Shown here: positions 33,218 to 47,000 of the stretch, piece after piece | Layout: each line of letters begins with the position of its first letter | Numbering within the stretch: the first letter of the stretch is position 1 | NCBI GenBank assembly: GCA_037893225.1 | Contig: JAZGUH010000947.1 | Location: 186,001 to 250,000 of the forward strand | Direction: 5' to 3' | From: Hippasteria phrygiana | Lineage: Eukaryota > Echinodermata > Asteroidea > Valvatida > Goniasteridae | Length of the DNA: 64,000 nt | Program-made: the position numbers and the translations under genes | The notes under the pieces: generated by a model | Told to the model about the DNA's origin: nothing | Databases searched by the model: none | The model's input: the letters and a program-made list of their open reading frames with translations, nothing else

Positions 33218-33733
33218 GCAGTTCTGGAAGTAAGCCATGGTTATGTCTTGCTGAAACTGCAAGTCTGATATGATGTAATAGAACTGATTTCTGATCACCT
33301 GGTTTTTGTGTGAAATATGTCATGGTAGATGTAAAATTGGTCAATATTTTAACCTTGAAGATCAAGACCTGAACAGTTTCATTCTGTAATAGCATTGCAA
33401 TTACTTTATTGGTATGCGTGAATCTGGGGGCATGTTTCTATAACCAAAAGTTACTGAAGTCTTGGTCTTGTATCCAAACATTTTATCCATACGTGTGTTT
33501 TCCCTCCTGGTTTTTTTTTTTAATGGGTGTTTAGACCATCTGTGTAAGATAATTTTAAATCGTGATCAAAGAAATGTAATCATAAATTCAGGGATTTTAT
33601 AATTACATAAATTTGAAAATTTCACTGTTGATATGTTTGATGTGACAAATGAACATTTCTTTTTTGTCGATTTTCTGTGTATCTGCAGTCTCGATGCCTT
33701 GGTGGTGTGTCAGCCATCTCCAGGCTGTGCTGC

Positions 33734-35064
33734 ATGGCTGCGATGGCTCCAGCCTTGACCGATGCTTCTGCTCATCCTTCAAGTTTCAAGCTGCCAATCT
33801 CTCCGTCTGATCCAGAGCGGTCAGGGTTTGAAGCAACTCCAAGCGATCCGACCAGCCCAGGGCTACCAAACGGCCACACAAATACCAGTCACGCCCACAT
33901 AAACACCAGCCAAGCTATCCGACAGTCGGAGTTGGGCAAGGACGTGCTACTGCAACAGAGTGGAGAGAACCATTCAGAAAGCAGCAACCACAGGCCCAAG
34001 GCCCGACTCTTTAGGACAAACTCCCAGAGAGGTAGAATATCCCAGGACTCCAGACTAACATTTCTGGGGAAATTGGATAGGGGAAAGGTAGGTAGGTCCC
34101 TTTCCTTCCCCCCGCCAATCAGAGCTCCTAGCCTGACGAACGGGGGTGACACTGTTGTTGGGGACGTCACAAAGATGAGTCATTCAAGCCTTCCAGGAGC
34201 ATATGATAAGCAGCAGCCTTGTCAAACAAGTGTGCACACAGCTACAAGCGTCAGCATGCCTCCGGAAACCTCATCGCTCTCTCCATCAAACAACACTGAA
34301 GTGACAGGTGGTAGTTCCACAGCCACAGCGGATTCTTCTGATGCGGACGATGACACAAGAGGTGGACTTGTAGGCACTCGGGTTTCTGATGGAACGGATA
34401 GTGGTCTTCAACAGGATCTTGAGATCAGCTATGAGAAACTTGTCTCAAAAATAAACAACATACAGAACACAGAGGGGTGGATGAAAGACAAGAACAGTGA
34501 CTTTCTGTTAACTGAACTTTTGGAAGGGGAGCAAATAAACGAAATTGCTGACCAGCACTCAAAGTTGGCGCATCGAGCAAGACAGCTTACTCAGAAGCTC
34601 CGACAACTGCAGACAAAGCAAATAAGTACGCACATTCAGCATCAGATCCAGAACTTTGTCCGAGAGCAACACAAGAGTTCAGAACAAAAAGCCTCAGAGG
34701 CAGACACGGAGGGTTGCGCCGAGTGTAAACGAAATGCTACCGTATCGGATCCAAATGTTCCATCAACGTCTCAAAGGGGCTTCAATCCAAAATGTGGTTT
34801 GTTTGGTGAGGCCGCAAAAGATCAGCCCTCTCGGACCTGTAACCATAAGCGAAAGCCTTTCCTGGCACGGCTGTCTGAGACTGACACTTCGGTGAGGGTT
34901 GCTGTGAAGTCAGCAAGCAAACGTCTTCAGTCAAAGTTAGAGCATGTAGAGAGCTGGGTGGACTCTGATGAAACAGAGAGCAGCTCTGGTGGAGAAAGCT
35001 GTGATGAGGGAGACGACACTCTGCCGTCTTACACACAAACACGGCAAAAACATAAAGTACCTCT
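33734..35064 (+). CDS. KANSL1: KANSL1 coding exon 1 (exon begins 33689)
   Basis: The acceptor is ATCTGCAG at 33688 and the donor GTGAGT at 35065, phase 2 out. Residues 1-443 are low-complexity, rich in serine, threonine and glutamine, with a predicted helical charged segment at HSKLAHRARQLTQKLRQLQT. Other parts of the frame (for example FLARLSETDTSVRVAVKSAS) look conserved. The 45-nt 5' UTR part contains an out-of-frame ATG at 33693. Confidence 0.88.
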
Positions 35065-38000
35065 GTGAGTACTCGGAGCTTTCAACTCTGGTGTTTATCA
35101 GTGTTTCGGCCTCTCATAATCCCCGGGAGCAATTATAGATGAGAAAAAGATAACCCACACCCCAATTGTTTTTGCTGTTTAGCTACAAAACCGTTGATCC
35201 AAGTTGTCTCCCCTCCCCAAGTACACATAGTTTCTCTCAAAGCATCCTCTTTAACTTGGTCCTTCAAAATCTGCCAAAATTTCACTCCTATGTTTTGCTG
35301 GATTTTGATGTCATTTTGAATTAAAATGCAAAGACACCGTTACCATACATCAGGCTTGGTGTCATTTGATTCTTAAGGTGGAAAAAGTCCCATATGAAGC
35401 AAAAATGCCAAGTAGTTGAGGGTTAATCCAGAATAATCTAACTGGAAATTATGAATCATAGCGTAGCCTGCTTATGACTGCCAAAAAAAGCTCTCTAAGT
35501 CTATGATCGGATCAACAAAATCTGAAGAACTTGACATTTTGTGGCATTCAGTGGGGTTGGAAAATGTGTCAAGCCTACCATTTGGAAAGCCCTGTTTTGT
35601 CTTGTTATTGACAACATCGTTAGACAAGTAGAGTTGCACACTGAGCCAAAATCAAACATTGATTTCTGGCCACTTGCAAATTATTTGATGATATGTTTGT
35701 TTACTTATTTACAACAGGCATAGAAGAGCGGTGTGGAAGTGGGCTGTGGAGAGAGCCTCCATCGCCAGCCGATGGACTTGGCTTCAAGCCCAAGTATCTG
35801 ATTTGGAGTACCGCATCAGACAGCAGAGTGACATCTACCGACAGACCCGTGCGAGCAAAGGCGTGGCAATTCTTGGTGATCAACCGTCACAGGAGGAGCT
35901 TCTAAAAGTACGGGTGATGACGTCCAGCAAGACCAATCGGAGACTCTCCCCAATCGAAGCCAAGATTGCCCGGCTCGGCGGCAACCAGGCAATGTCGCCC
36001 TCAAACTTGTCTACGTTACTCACCAATGTCGACCAGCAGAGTGCAAGGTTGAAGAGGTCCCTTCAGAACTGCGTGTCTCCCATGTCGGGGCTTCCGATAC
36101 CTCCATCAGCGACCAGTACACCAACAGGTGCCGGCGGGAAAGTACCGCTCAGCAAACCCATGAATGGTATCGTTGGCAGTTCGGGTTCACGTGGCAGTCC
36201 TCTGTTTAGCAGCACGACATCTTCGCCAGGAGCGGCCCATAAACAGTTTCCAACAGGGACAAATTCCTTCCCTGCTTCCCCATCCCTTATACCCACTGTC
36301 CCCGAGGAGCATTACTGCGCAAGGACACGGCCAGTCTTTTACTTCCGGAAGCGCAAACTGATCCGAACTATGAACATCCACAGCTTAAGTCGCAAGATCC
36401 AGAAGTTGTCAACAGTGAGGTGCGGCTGCTGCCCACCCCTTACCCCGTGTGTGATGTGTGGAGGTCGGTTCAATCATGTTGAGAAGCCCAAAGAGCCAGA
36501 CATGGCCCCACTTAACGAGAGAGTGGCTCAGCTGGACTACTCCTTCCATCCTGTGCTTTCTTTTCCTCAAGGTAAATTGACGTGCGGCACTTGCTCTACA
36601 TCTTTTTAACTGCACCCCTCACTCATCCCATTCAGACGGCAATTTACTGGGAGCTGCTCTGGGTATTTATGTATAAAATTGAATTTATTGATTGTGTAGC
36701 CAGAGCAGTTGAGCCAGAGTTGCTTGGTCCTTGCATAAATTTGGATCTCTGAATTGCCTACTAAGGCTAATTTGGATGCTGAAATGCGAGTCTTAAGATC
36801 CCATGGGAGATGATTTTGTTTCACTTCCAAATGTGATGTAATTTCCAATCCTCGGAGGAGGTCCTTGTCAAACATCAGAAACTGATTCCAACCCGATTCA
36901 AAAAGCTAGCACAACTTAGAAAGTGGTAAACTTTGGTGATATTACATTTTGGGAACTGTACTTGAATTTATCATTCAAGGGTAAACAAAACCTTTAGCTT
37001 GAATTGTTGACGAGCAAATAACGAGCTCTTTATGAGCAATGTGTTGCATGCCTACCATTCATATGCATTTGATGCAGACTGCAAAACAGACTCGCTGATC
37101 TTAAGCTTCATGCAACCACAACTTCATTGCGTCAACATTGCTGTTCCTTCTGTAGATATTCCCCTGTCGATACAGTTTGAGGGGATGATGAAGAGTAACG
37201 AATGGCAGCGGAAACCAGCCCCGTCTAAGCAGTCTCCCTTGAAAAAGTAAGACCAAAGGGGGAATCCTTTAAGCTCTTGACTCCAAATCCACCAAAATCC
37301 CACAGGTGGATTGGTTCTGGTGGATTGAGTATTGATGCTGGTTGGATTTCCTCAATTTCAACATGGCAAATGGACATCCTGCAAGGCTGTGTAATTCGTG
37401 TGTACTAAATCTTACCAAATCCTCATGTATTTTGCAGGGATGCCAGACTTCCGTCAATTGCCGGAATTCCAGCTTTTTCATATTTTTGGGAAAAACATCC
37501 GGCCTTCGGCATTTGTGGGCCGGAACGACAATATTAATACAAATGTTACCGTAAGACCACATGTGTACAACGATTCGATTTACACATAGCGCGGGGCACT
37601 ATATAAGCAGTGTCCTGCATACGTATGCAGCGGACACTAGACTTGCATACTATGTACACGCAACTGGTAAATTCCAGTCTGTGAGGAACGGTCACAATTT
37701 ATGTGTACGTTGCTTACCACTGGTGCGTACACACAATGTGCGTGCAGAACAAAATCCAATCGATCGACGACTTGGTCAAGTTTAGTTCCACAGAGTTTGC
37801 CGATTTCGTTGATTCCCATGCATCCCGTATTCACTTTACGCAGTCAAAGTAGGGAACCAGTTATGTTCGTGCATCAAATGGTTTCGCGAGCGTGTGCAGC
37901 GTGTATACAAAATGGCGGAATAACAACAGCGGGGATCGTTTGTCAAAATGGAGGGGAAATTGAAATGATTGAACATCTACAATGTGATTGCGTATACTAG

Positions 38001-41000
38001 TACTGTTCATTGTTGTACGATAGATCTACGTTCGCTTTGGAAACATTCTCATTGGAAAAATAAATCGAGCACTTTGTAAAAATAAAGGCAAAGTTTATTG
38101 TACAATTGTACATGTATTACGCATAGGGCCTATGTAGGCCTGATTGTAGCGTGGCCCAGATTCCGGACACGCCAAAAAAAAATCCGGCCCTGCAGTCAAG
38201 ACCTACTGGCATCCCTGATTTTGTAGTTTGAAGGGGTACCATTAAAACAAGTACATTAAGAGTATGTTGGATTCCTCACTAAAACAGTTGGAATTTGTGG
38301 ACTTGATGTAGTCCCCGGTTAGGGAGCAAGGAGTTTTTTTTTTTTAGATTAAACCCTTATCCTGCTCTTGGGGACTCTGCTGTATCCAACAAAATCCACC
38401 GCTATTGAAGTATGAAACCTGTGGAATCCAAAAGAATGCAAGAACTAGAACAAAAGACCTTGAAGTTGACAGAATTATGAAGAATTTGTTTAGTCGCATC
38501 TTGTTCAGCATGGTTAGTTATACTTAAGTGGGCACTTTCTGTTGGGGTTTTTTTTTTTTTTTCAGCGAACAAAAGACCTTTTGTTCGAGTTGCTGAATTT
38601 CATCTTTGGGTCAAAGATTCTAGTGTAACTTTTTCGCTAATCGTCCCACAGGAAACGACGGCCAAATACACCGACAGAAAGCAAAGATGGCCAGAGACCA
38701 AAGAGGAAGTACGAGAGGAAGAATAAAGACAAGGACAAACGACGCCAAAGCACAGCTGAAGACAAATCACTCAAAATGCTTCGCAAACTGGCTGCTAAGA
38801 GTACGTTTCAAAATCAGTTCTGTTGTTTCATATTAGGGTTACTAGAGAGAATGCACTAAGTGAAGCAGCCAACTCTTCAATCAAAAAGTTAATAAACTAG
38901 TTCCGAGGACCAGAGGTATTGATTAGAATTTTTTGTCAATATGCTGTAAGGAAGGTTCTGGCTTGGGATTGAATTGCCAATACAGCAGAGCTTGGCTATA
39001 ATGAACACCGCTATACCGTAACAGTTGACTATAACGAACAGTTGGCTATAACGAACATTCTCTTTGGCTCCCAATGTATTCAATACATACCATTATTCAC
39101 TATAACGAATGACCACTATAGTGAACATAGTTTGTCGATCCCATGTGGCATTCTACCGTATTCAGATTTGTGTCGTTTATGTGGCCTGAAACGTACAGAG
39201 ACCTATTTCATAGAGCTGATTAAAAAAAAAAATTTTTAGCACAGAATATTATTTGGCAAATTTCTGTGCCAAGCTGAGAACCAGTCACAAGCAATACACA
39301 TTGCATATTTTGGCTGGTGACCTGTTGTCAAAATGTTTCTGTATTAAGTAGATACGTATGCTTAGCAATAGGGGTTCTAGTTTATGGAATCGAGTACCCG
39401 TACAGTAACTTCCCAGATAATGAAAAAGGAAAGGTTTTGAATATTATTTGTCGGGAAATTTTCCAAATTAAAACCCGACTACCTGGGAAACCAGCACTGA
39501 TTTCACATTTGACGCTCACGAAAGTTCACAAAGGGAATTTACCGGTCGCAGTTTTAGTAGTCTGGGTATGGATAAGAGCCTTGACGACAAATAATTACAT
39601 GCCTCATTCCACAATAAATACAACTGAAAAGCTTCCGGACAACCGTCTTTTGTGATATGCCGGCGCATGCACGTATGGCACATGCAAAGGCGGAGAAGTG
39701 ATCGTGTTTACTGGACAGGCATAAGATTTTTCAGAATTTTGTCTGAAATCAGACTTTTGAATCTCAGAGAAAGATGTTATTACAACTTCCAGGATTGGAA
39801 GTTTTGGGTTGGGTTTTTTTTTAACCCTAACGTACATAAATCCATCAAAATCCTTCCCCTGTTTTGGAGGATTTCGGCGGATTCAGGATACCTCTATATG
39901 TGACCGGCTCTGCAAAAAGGGCTATTATGTCGCAAAATTAGAAAAATGAGTTATATACATAGTTGAATTTGTCACATCCTAGGCTTTAATTTGGTGTAGG
40001 TTTGACCCCCGTGGCATTTTGTGTTCTCAAGATATCTTGACATTTGTATACTCCTATTTTCCTAATTTAACGGAAGTGCGTTTAGAGATACAGGCCTTTA
40101 TACACAAAAAGTGCAAAGAGATAAGATATAAGTAATTTTTATCAACATTTATTTTTTCATCTTTATTCATCAATATTAATGTTTCTGAAAATAAATTCTG
40201 AAAATATAGATACAACAGAAGCCAACAAACCAAAACCAAAAACAAAAAAATCACTTACGTGAAGATTTTTTTTGCCCGCTTCACATAGAACTGCCCTGTG
40301 TGCGACATAATACCCCTTTTTGCAGAGCCGGTCACATATTGAAACCTGGGGATTTTGATGGATTGAGGATTGTAAGCCTAACGTTTCTGCAGGATTTTGA
40401 TGGATTCAGGATACCTCCATATTGAGCAGTCACCAAAATCAACTTTTTGTGCATGACAAAATAGGTGGATTTTGGCGGATTCAGGATACTTTCTAGTAAA
40501 GTTGCCCAAGGGGTTAGGGTTAACGGGTACCCGGGTAACCGTATTTTTTTCATTCGGGTACCGGGTTGTTTTACTTTCCGTAAATGCACACCCCTACTTA
40601 TCAACTCTCTAAAACTGATCCCAATTGAGTCCACAAGAAAAAATAATAAATTGAAGGTAAACACTGGATCTGCAATTCCTTTAATTAGATTTGAAAAATT
40701 CAAAAATCCACATTTAAGTATATACATATATTTTTTTAAGTTACAGATGTATCTTTTCTCCCAGTTGACCTATTGCCGTTTTTAAGCAATAGCCAATCGC
40801 AGCGTCTGTTGAATTATCACATGACATTCTAAATTTTGGACAAACAAAAATTCAAACGCGTGGAACTGCCTACATCTTGTTCATCCTGGTTTATACACTG
40901 GTCCTTTGATTTAGGTAAATCACTGCAGCTTCATCCTTTCTTACTTGATAATACGGCAATCTTTTTATTCCCTGTGAAGCAATGAAAGACATGAGACATG

Positions 41001-44000
41001 GCAGAGGTGACAACAAGATCCTAAAGCGGGCTGGCCCGAAGGGCAACTCGCTCCCGAACACCCCCAAGAAGCTTCTGACGGAAGAGATCAACAGGCGATG
41101 CCGCACAGATATCAAGAAGAGAAGAGCAGCTCAGCTGGCTATCGGTAAGCAAAGAGGTTCAGATTACGTAATTCATTTTTGGTGTAGAAACTACCCAAGT
41201 GTGGTTCGATACAAATTCTGAATGGCTTAGGGAATTGACAATGGTCAAGCTATGGTTCTGCGGTTGAACTAAATTAGAGTGAGGTTATTCTGTACAAATT
41301 TTAGGTACTGAAAACATCTATTTCACTTGGGGTTATTTCGCAGTGTTTCTTGTCTTAACAAAGAATCCTTTCCCACTAAAGCAAAAAGGGACAGTCTATC
41401 TGAACAGCCATAACCATGTAAGGATCGCAGAACTGTCATTTAGTACATTAGATGCTATCTCTGTGATGCGACAAACATCTGTGCAGAATGTTGACTTGGC
41501 AGCAGTGTTTAATTGTCCAGTGGTCCTAATTGACCTATCGCGGTCGAATCGCGTCAACACAGCTTGTGAATTATTGTCGAATCACATCAATTATAATTCC
41601 ACGTGGAATGCACAAAATCTGAGACAAACAAAAATTACCACACTAAATTCCAATAGGGTTGTCTAAGGGACGTGGTTAACTTGTAAACGGCAATAGGTCA
41701 ATTTGTAATGAGGGGGTGTGATGGATTTTTTTATTTGTTAGCTTGTATTGTCGGATATTGTACATTGGACTCATTAACTTAATTCATTGGTGAACTTTCT
41801 TGCAATAATCCACAACTTTTTCTTGGGTCAGATATTAGGGCTGTTCATTTTCGAATAATTTACTATTCAAATATTCACTATTCAAATATTCAAAACTGGG
41901 TTTGATCGAATATTCGATACTCGCCGATCAAGTTTTTTAGTGCATGCCACACCGGAAAAAAAAACATTGCACGTAAAAGCACGCCGGTGTTTTACGTATG
42001 GCGATGGATATTATAGACCGTTTAAGCAGCATTGTTTTTGCATGCCCCTGTTGTATCAAGGGTTTTACTGACAGGAACAATAAACTTCCGTCCACAAACA
42101 ATTGCGATTGATAAAAATTGGCATTTGACACTGCTAAGCGCCGTAACTTTTCTATTAAAATAGCATCAGAGTCATATCTGTACGTTCATATATATCTTTT
42201 CGAATATTCGGACTGGCAAAATGGTATTCAAATATTCGCTTGACGATCGAATATTCAGTATATTCGGGACAGCCCTATCAGATATCCAACTTGTGGAAAC
42301 ACTAGTCCGCGGAAGTACAAGTTCAAAGTTTGTGCCAAGACTGTTTGTGAAGTCAGTGTCCAGTCAGATTGGTTCAGTTATCAATATGTGACACAGGCAA
42401 GTGAGTCACAGGATGCCTGAGCTACTTCTAGGATGCCTAAACATGACTCATACAGTGGCAATCGGTAGGAACCGTCAAGGGAGTAAGATTTATAATTGTC
42501 AAATGGATCAAAATGAAGAGCCAGTGCAAACAAAGGACTAATCTGTGATAAAAAATGTCCTTTTGCAGCTCATTTTGTTGGGTGTGGTCATTGTTTCATC
42601 CACAATTTAAGAATGTCTCCTAATTACAGCTGCTCTGAAGAAGACACGAGCCCGCAGCCTCTCCCTTCCCAACATCAAGGACCACTTCCACCACAACAGC
42701 AGCATGCCCAGTGCCCCTACCACCCCAACTGTCGGCGATGGCGGTCTTGCTGCGCACCTGTCGCAGTCCATGCCCTCCGCGGCCCTGCAAAACTTCCTGA
42801 AGCCGCGCCGCCCTGGTTGCAACTCGGACCAGTACGACATTGACAACATCGTCATCCCATACTCCATGCTGGCATCCACCCGTGTCGAGAAGCTGGAGTA
42901 CAAGGAGATAATGACGCCTAAGTGGAGGAAGATTCCCGAGGAGCAACTGACAGCTTGGAGGAATCACGTCCAGGAGTCAAATGACCACGACCACGAGGTA
43001 CGGCAAAGTCCTGAATCGTTATCCTCTGACCCTCTGAGTTTTCTCACTAGGCACACTGTGTAGATCCAACAAAATCCAACGATAGCAAACTGAAGCCTGC
43101 TGAATTTGACATCAGCCAACAACTAGAGCAAAAGGGTATTTTGTTCACTGCTAAGATGAACAAAATCAACAGTATGTGCCTGAGGTTGGATATTGCGGGA
43201 TTTAGCATTTTTAGTGTAAAAAGAAAAACAGCCGTTGGTGGTTGGATCATAAACTTAGGGTCCGGTACTTGGAATGCCTTGGTGTTTCCTTTTACCAAAT
43301 AGCACATATTGCTGGAACAGTTCACATGTTTAACCCCAACCTTCCCAAATCCTCCAAAATCCTCTTTGCCAAAAGTAGGAATTTGGAGGATTGGTGGGGC
43401 TTTGGGAGTTGGAGCATTGGAGGATTTTGCAGGATTGATGGAGGATTTTGCCTCTGGAGGAAAATGGAGGATCCAGGTCATCAGGCCCAATTTGATGCTG
43501 GTTGATTTGGGGGGGGGGGGGGGGGGTTGAGGTTTCTAGGGTGTTTACAAAAAATCCCTAGAGGATTTTGGGGGATTCATGCAATGGTCCCCATAAAAGG
43601 ATTTTGAAGGATTCAGGTTACTTAGGGGGAAATGGTGGAGGGAATTAAGGTTAAAAGAATTTTGCCGTTACATTATGATGTTGGTCATTAACCCCTTGGG
43701 CACGGTATTTTACGGGAGACGTCGGGGTGTTGCAGCAGTTCTGGCAGCCAAATCGAACCGCTACAATGTGTTTGTGCAGCCAAGCATGACATAAACACAA
43801 ATCCAACAATAGATTGAAACTGCACAAATGGCGGCCAATGGCGTCATCCAGCCTGGTGGCACTTTTTGTTTTCGCCATATGGCGTCATCCGTACGCAAGT
43901 GGTTAAGAGTAGACTTTTCAGACACTGGATGAGTAATGATCCTAGCAAGTTTCTCATTAATTAGCAGCTCCCTCAAGGAAGAGTTTGAACTCAAACATTT

Positions 44001-47000
44001 TTTGACAGTAATATTCAGATGATCTCACAGACATTCTTGGGACTAGGGGTTTGCATTTACGGGTAGTAAAAGAACCGGGTACCCGATTGAAAAAAATATT
44101 GGTGGTACCCGGGTACCCGTTAAAGAAACCCAAACCAAAATTTCCGATCCCGGAAGTTGCAACAATGTCTTTCTCTGAGATTCAAAAGTCTGATTTCAGA
44201 CGAAAGTCTGAAAAATCTCTTGTCTGTCCAGTGTCCAGTAAACATGATCACTACTACGCCATTACATGTTCCGGCACGTGCATGCGCCGGCATAATGCAA
44301 AAGTCAGAAGTTTTATACAGTTGTATTTATTGAGGAATGAGGCATGCTATTATACAAATAATGAATGTTTACGAGTGTGATGGTAAGAATAATTTCATGA
44401 GGTGACAGATGGCATGTTCTATTCCACGAGGCGAAGCCGAGTGGAATAGAACATGCCATCTGTCACCGAATGAAATTATTCTTTCCATCGCACGAATGTG
44501 AAACATTCCTTATTTGTTTTATACAACGCCTGAATAAATTCTCGTCATCTGATTGGTAACTTGTAAACTGGTGCTTACATAAATGTAAGAAACATGTAGT
44601 AACACTGATAGCTGGGGGAACACTTTCAATGAATTTTATTCAAGTTAAAAACTGTTCAGAATTGTAAAAAACTGTTTCACAAATTCAGAACTTCCAGTAA
44701 CCAATTACTGTCTCGAAAAGTCTCAAACAGTTAAAAATGTTCACTGTTTTTCAACAAGTTCAGAAGAATTATTCACTTCAGATGCAGAATGTCATCTAAA
44801 AATTTTCGTTCCGAAGTGTTGAAGATCAAACTGTTCAGAATTGTTAAAAAGCCGTTTCACAAATTCAGAACTTTCAGTAACCAATTAATGCACTTTCATA
44901 TCCAATTTATGGAAGTTTACAACTGTACTAGTCCAGAAAAGTTAAAAATGCGGATTGCATGCATGGATTTCTTTGTGTACAACGTGCCGTTTTCTTTTCT
45001 CAGTCCCACATAAAACCGGGACAAAAAATTGTCGAGTTCCGAAATAGTTCTAATCGTTTCACTGCATATTTGATTTGTCTCTTTGTATTTGGAGCGTCAG
45101 CATTGCTTACAAGTTCCAATATTTCGTCGTCTGTTAGGAGAACAAACCGCGGCAGTTCGGGTAACTTGGCCGCCATGTTGTGCGAATGACAGCGCTGTTG
45201 TAGCGCCACCTAGTGACCGTGAAATTAGAAAAGTTTTTTGGTTCTATCAATGCGCGCGCACCATGTGATAGACCCATGTGATAGAATGTATTGGGCGGGG
45301 CGGGTTCGCGTCGTGTGATGGGTCGAATAATTCAATGCACGTGATCGACTCCCCACCAATCGGATGGCGGGGATTTATTCAGGTGTTGTATAATATGTCT
45401 CGTCGATGCTCTCTATCCATACTCGGACTACAAAAACCACAACTGTTAAATTCCCTTTATTGTCAATTTTCATGAGCGTCTTAAACAAAATCTGTGCTGG
45501 TTTCCCATGTAGTCGGGTTTTAATTTTGAAAATACAAGACAAATAACATTTGAAACCTTTCCTTTTTCAATTTCTGGGAAGTTACTATGCGATAATGTGA
45601 AGTTGTACGGGTACTCGATTCCATAATCTAGAACCGGTTCCTGACATGAACGGTCTGGTACTCCGGTACCCGGTTCTGATGCACACCCCTACTTTGAACA
45701 GAATTCAGAATTTGTGAAACACTGGTTTGTTGTTTTGAGCTTGAAGGTTATTGCGGGGCCTCAGAATTTAGCCAGAGCAATATGCAATAGATCAAATTTA
45801 AACTTGTTGCATATACTTACAGGAAATCCATAATTTTTAATTTGTCTACTTTCACCTGTTTTGTGGGGGCTGGGTCGCAATTATTACACCTACCCTGTTT
45901 GTAGATGGATCGTTATTCTTATCCTGGGCCCAATTTCATAGCGCTGCTTAACGGTAAGCAGAAAAGTTGTGCTAACTATAGCAGGAAAATTTACTTAAGT
46001 GTTAGCGTATTTAATGCTTGCGCGTGCATGGATATTTATTTGTTGCGTAACTAATTTCAACAAATCCTGCTTCCGAAGTTAGCGGGCTATTTGCTGTGCT
46101 TACTGCTTACAGTCTCTATGAAATGGCCGAGGGTTCCGTTACCAGAAAATTGTGTGTTAAGTAGTGCTATGAAATTAGGCCCTGGTTAAGCCTCAGCAAA
46201 GGATGAGATACATGTAATTCCTCAGAGACGTTCCATTGCCTGCACATCATTTCCTCAAGGAGGCTTCTGACTGATTTCAGTAGATACAGGTCAATGCACA
46301 TTACACATCAGGGATGTGTAACAAGGGGTTTCCCTTTCTGCTTTAACCATGTTAACTCTTCACACATAAGTCTTACCCGTAACCTGGGACACTTATTGTA
46401 ACTCCAGAAACCAGGTACGGTGGAACGCCGCTATACCAAACGTTCGACTATACCGAACACCATCCTTGGCTCCCAAATTTTGTGTACAAAACATACGAAC
46501 ATTGTTGTTGAAAAAAGGCAACAGATTTAAAAAAATGCACCAGGTATTTGGGCTGTTTGTAATTCCCGAACATGCCAAACAGCCGCAGCTTTATGTTGAA
46601 GAGTGACCGGTGGCTATTATTTCCCCAAGGAATAAAAGGGAAAGTCAACTGTTGCTTTAGAATTCGGTAAGCTTAGAAAGTATGAACATGTAATTACATG
46701 ATTCAGTGGCCGGCACACGTTCAATTACGATCAAAAGAGGCCACACTTCAAACACAACACAAGATAGCGCGATTAAAAAGAACGGATGCCATGTTGAAAA
46801 ATGGGCATGCGGCAGACCAGCGGCTGAAAATCGCTATACCGAACAAAATCTGTGGATCCTGTGATGTTCGTTATTACAATTTGAATGATCGGAATATGTT
46901 AAGTTATACTGAAACTCGGCCTGGTATGGAAATAAATATTGCTATTTATACATGCCCCGTTTGTTTTATTTTGGCTTTCCATAGGAGTGTGAGAATTTGT

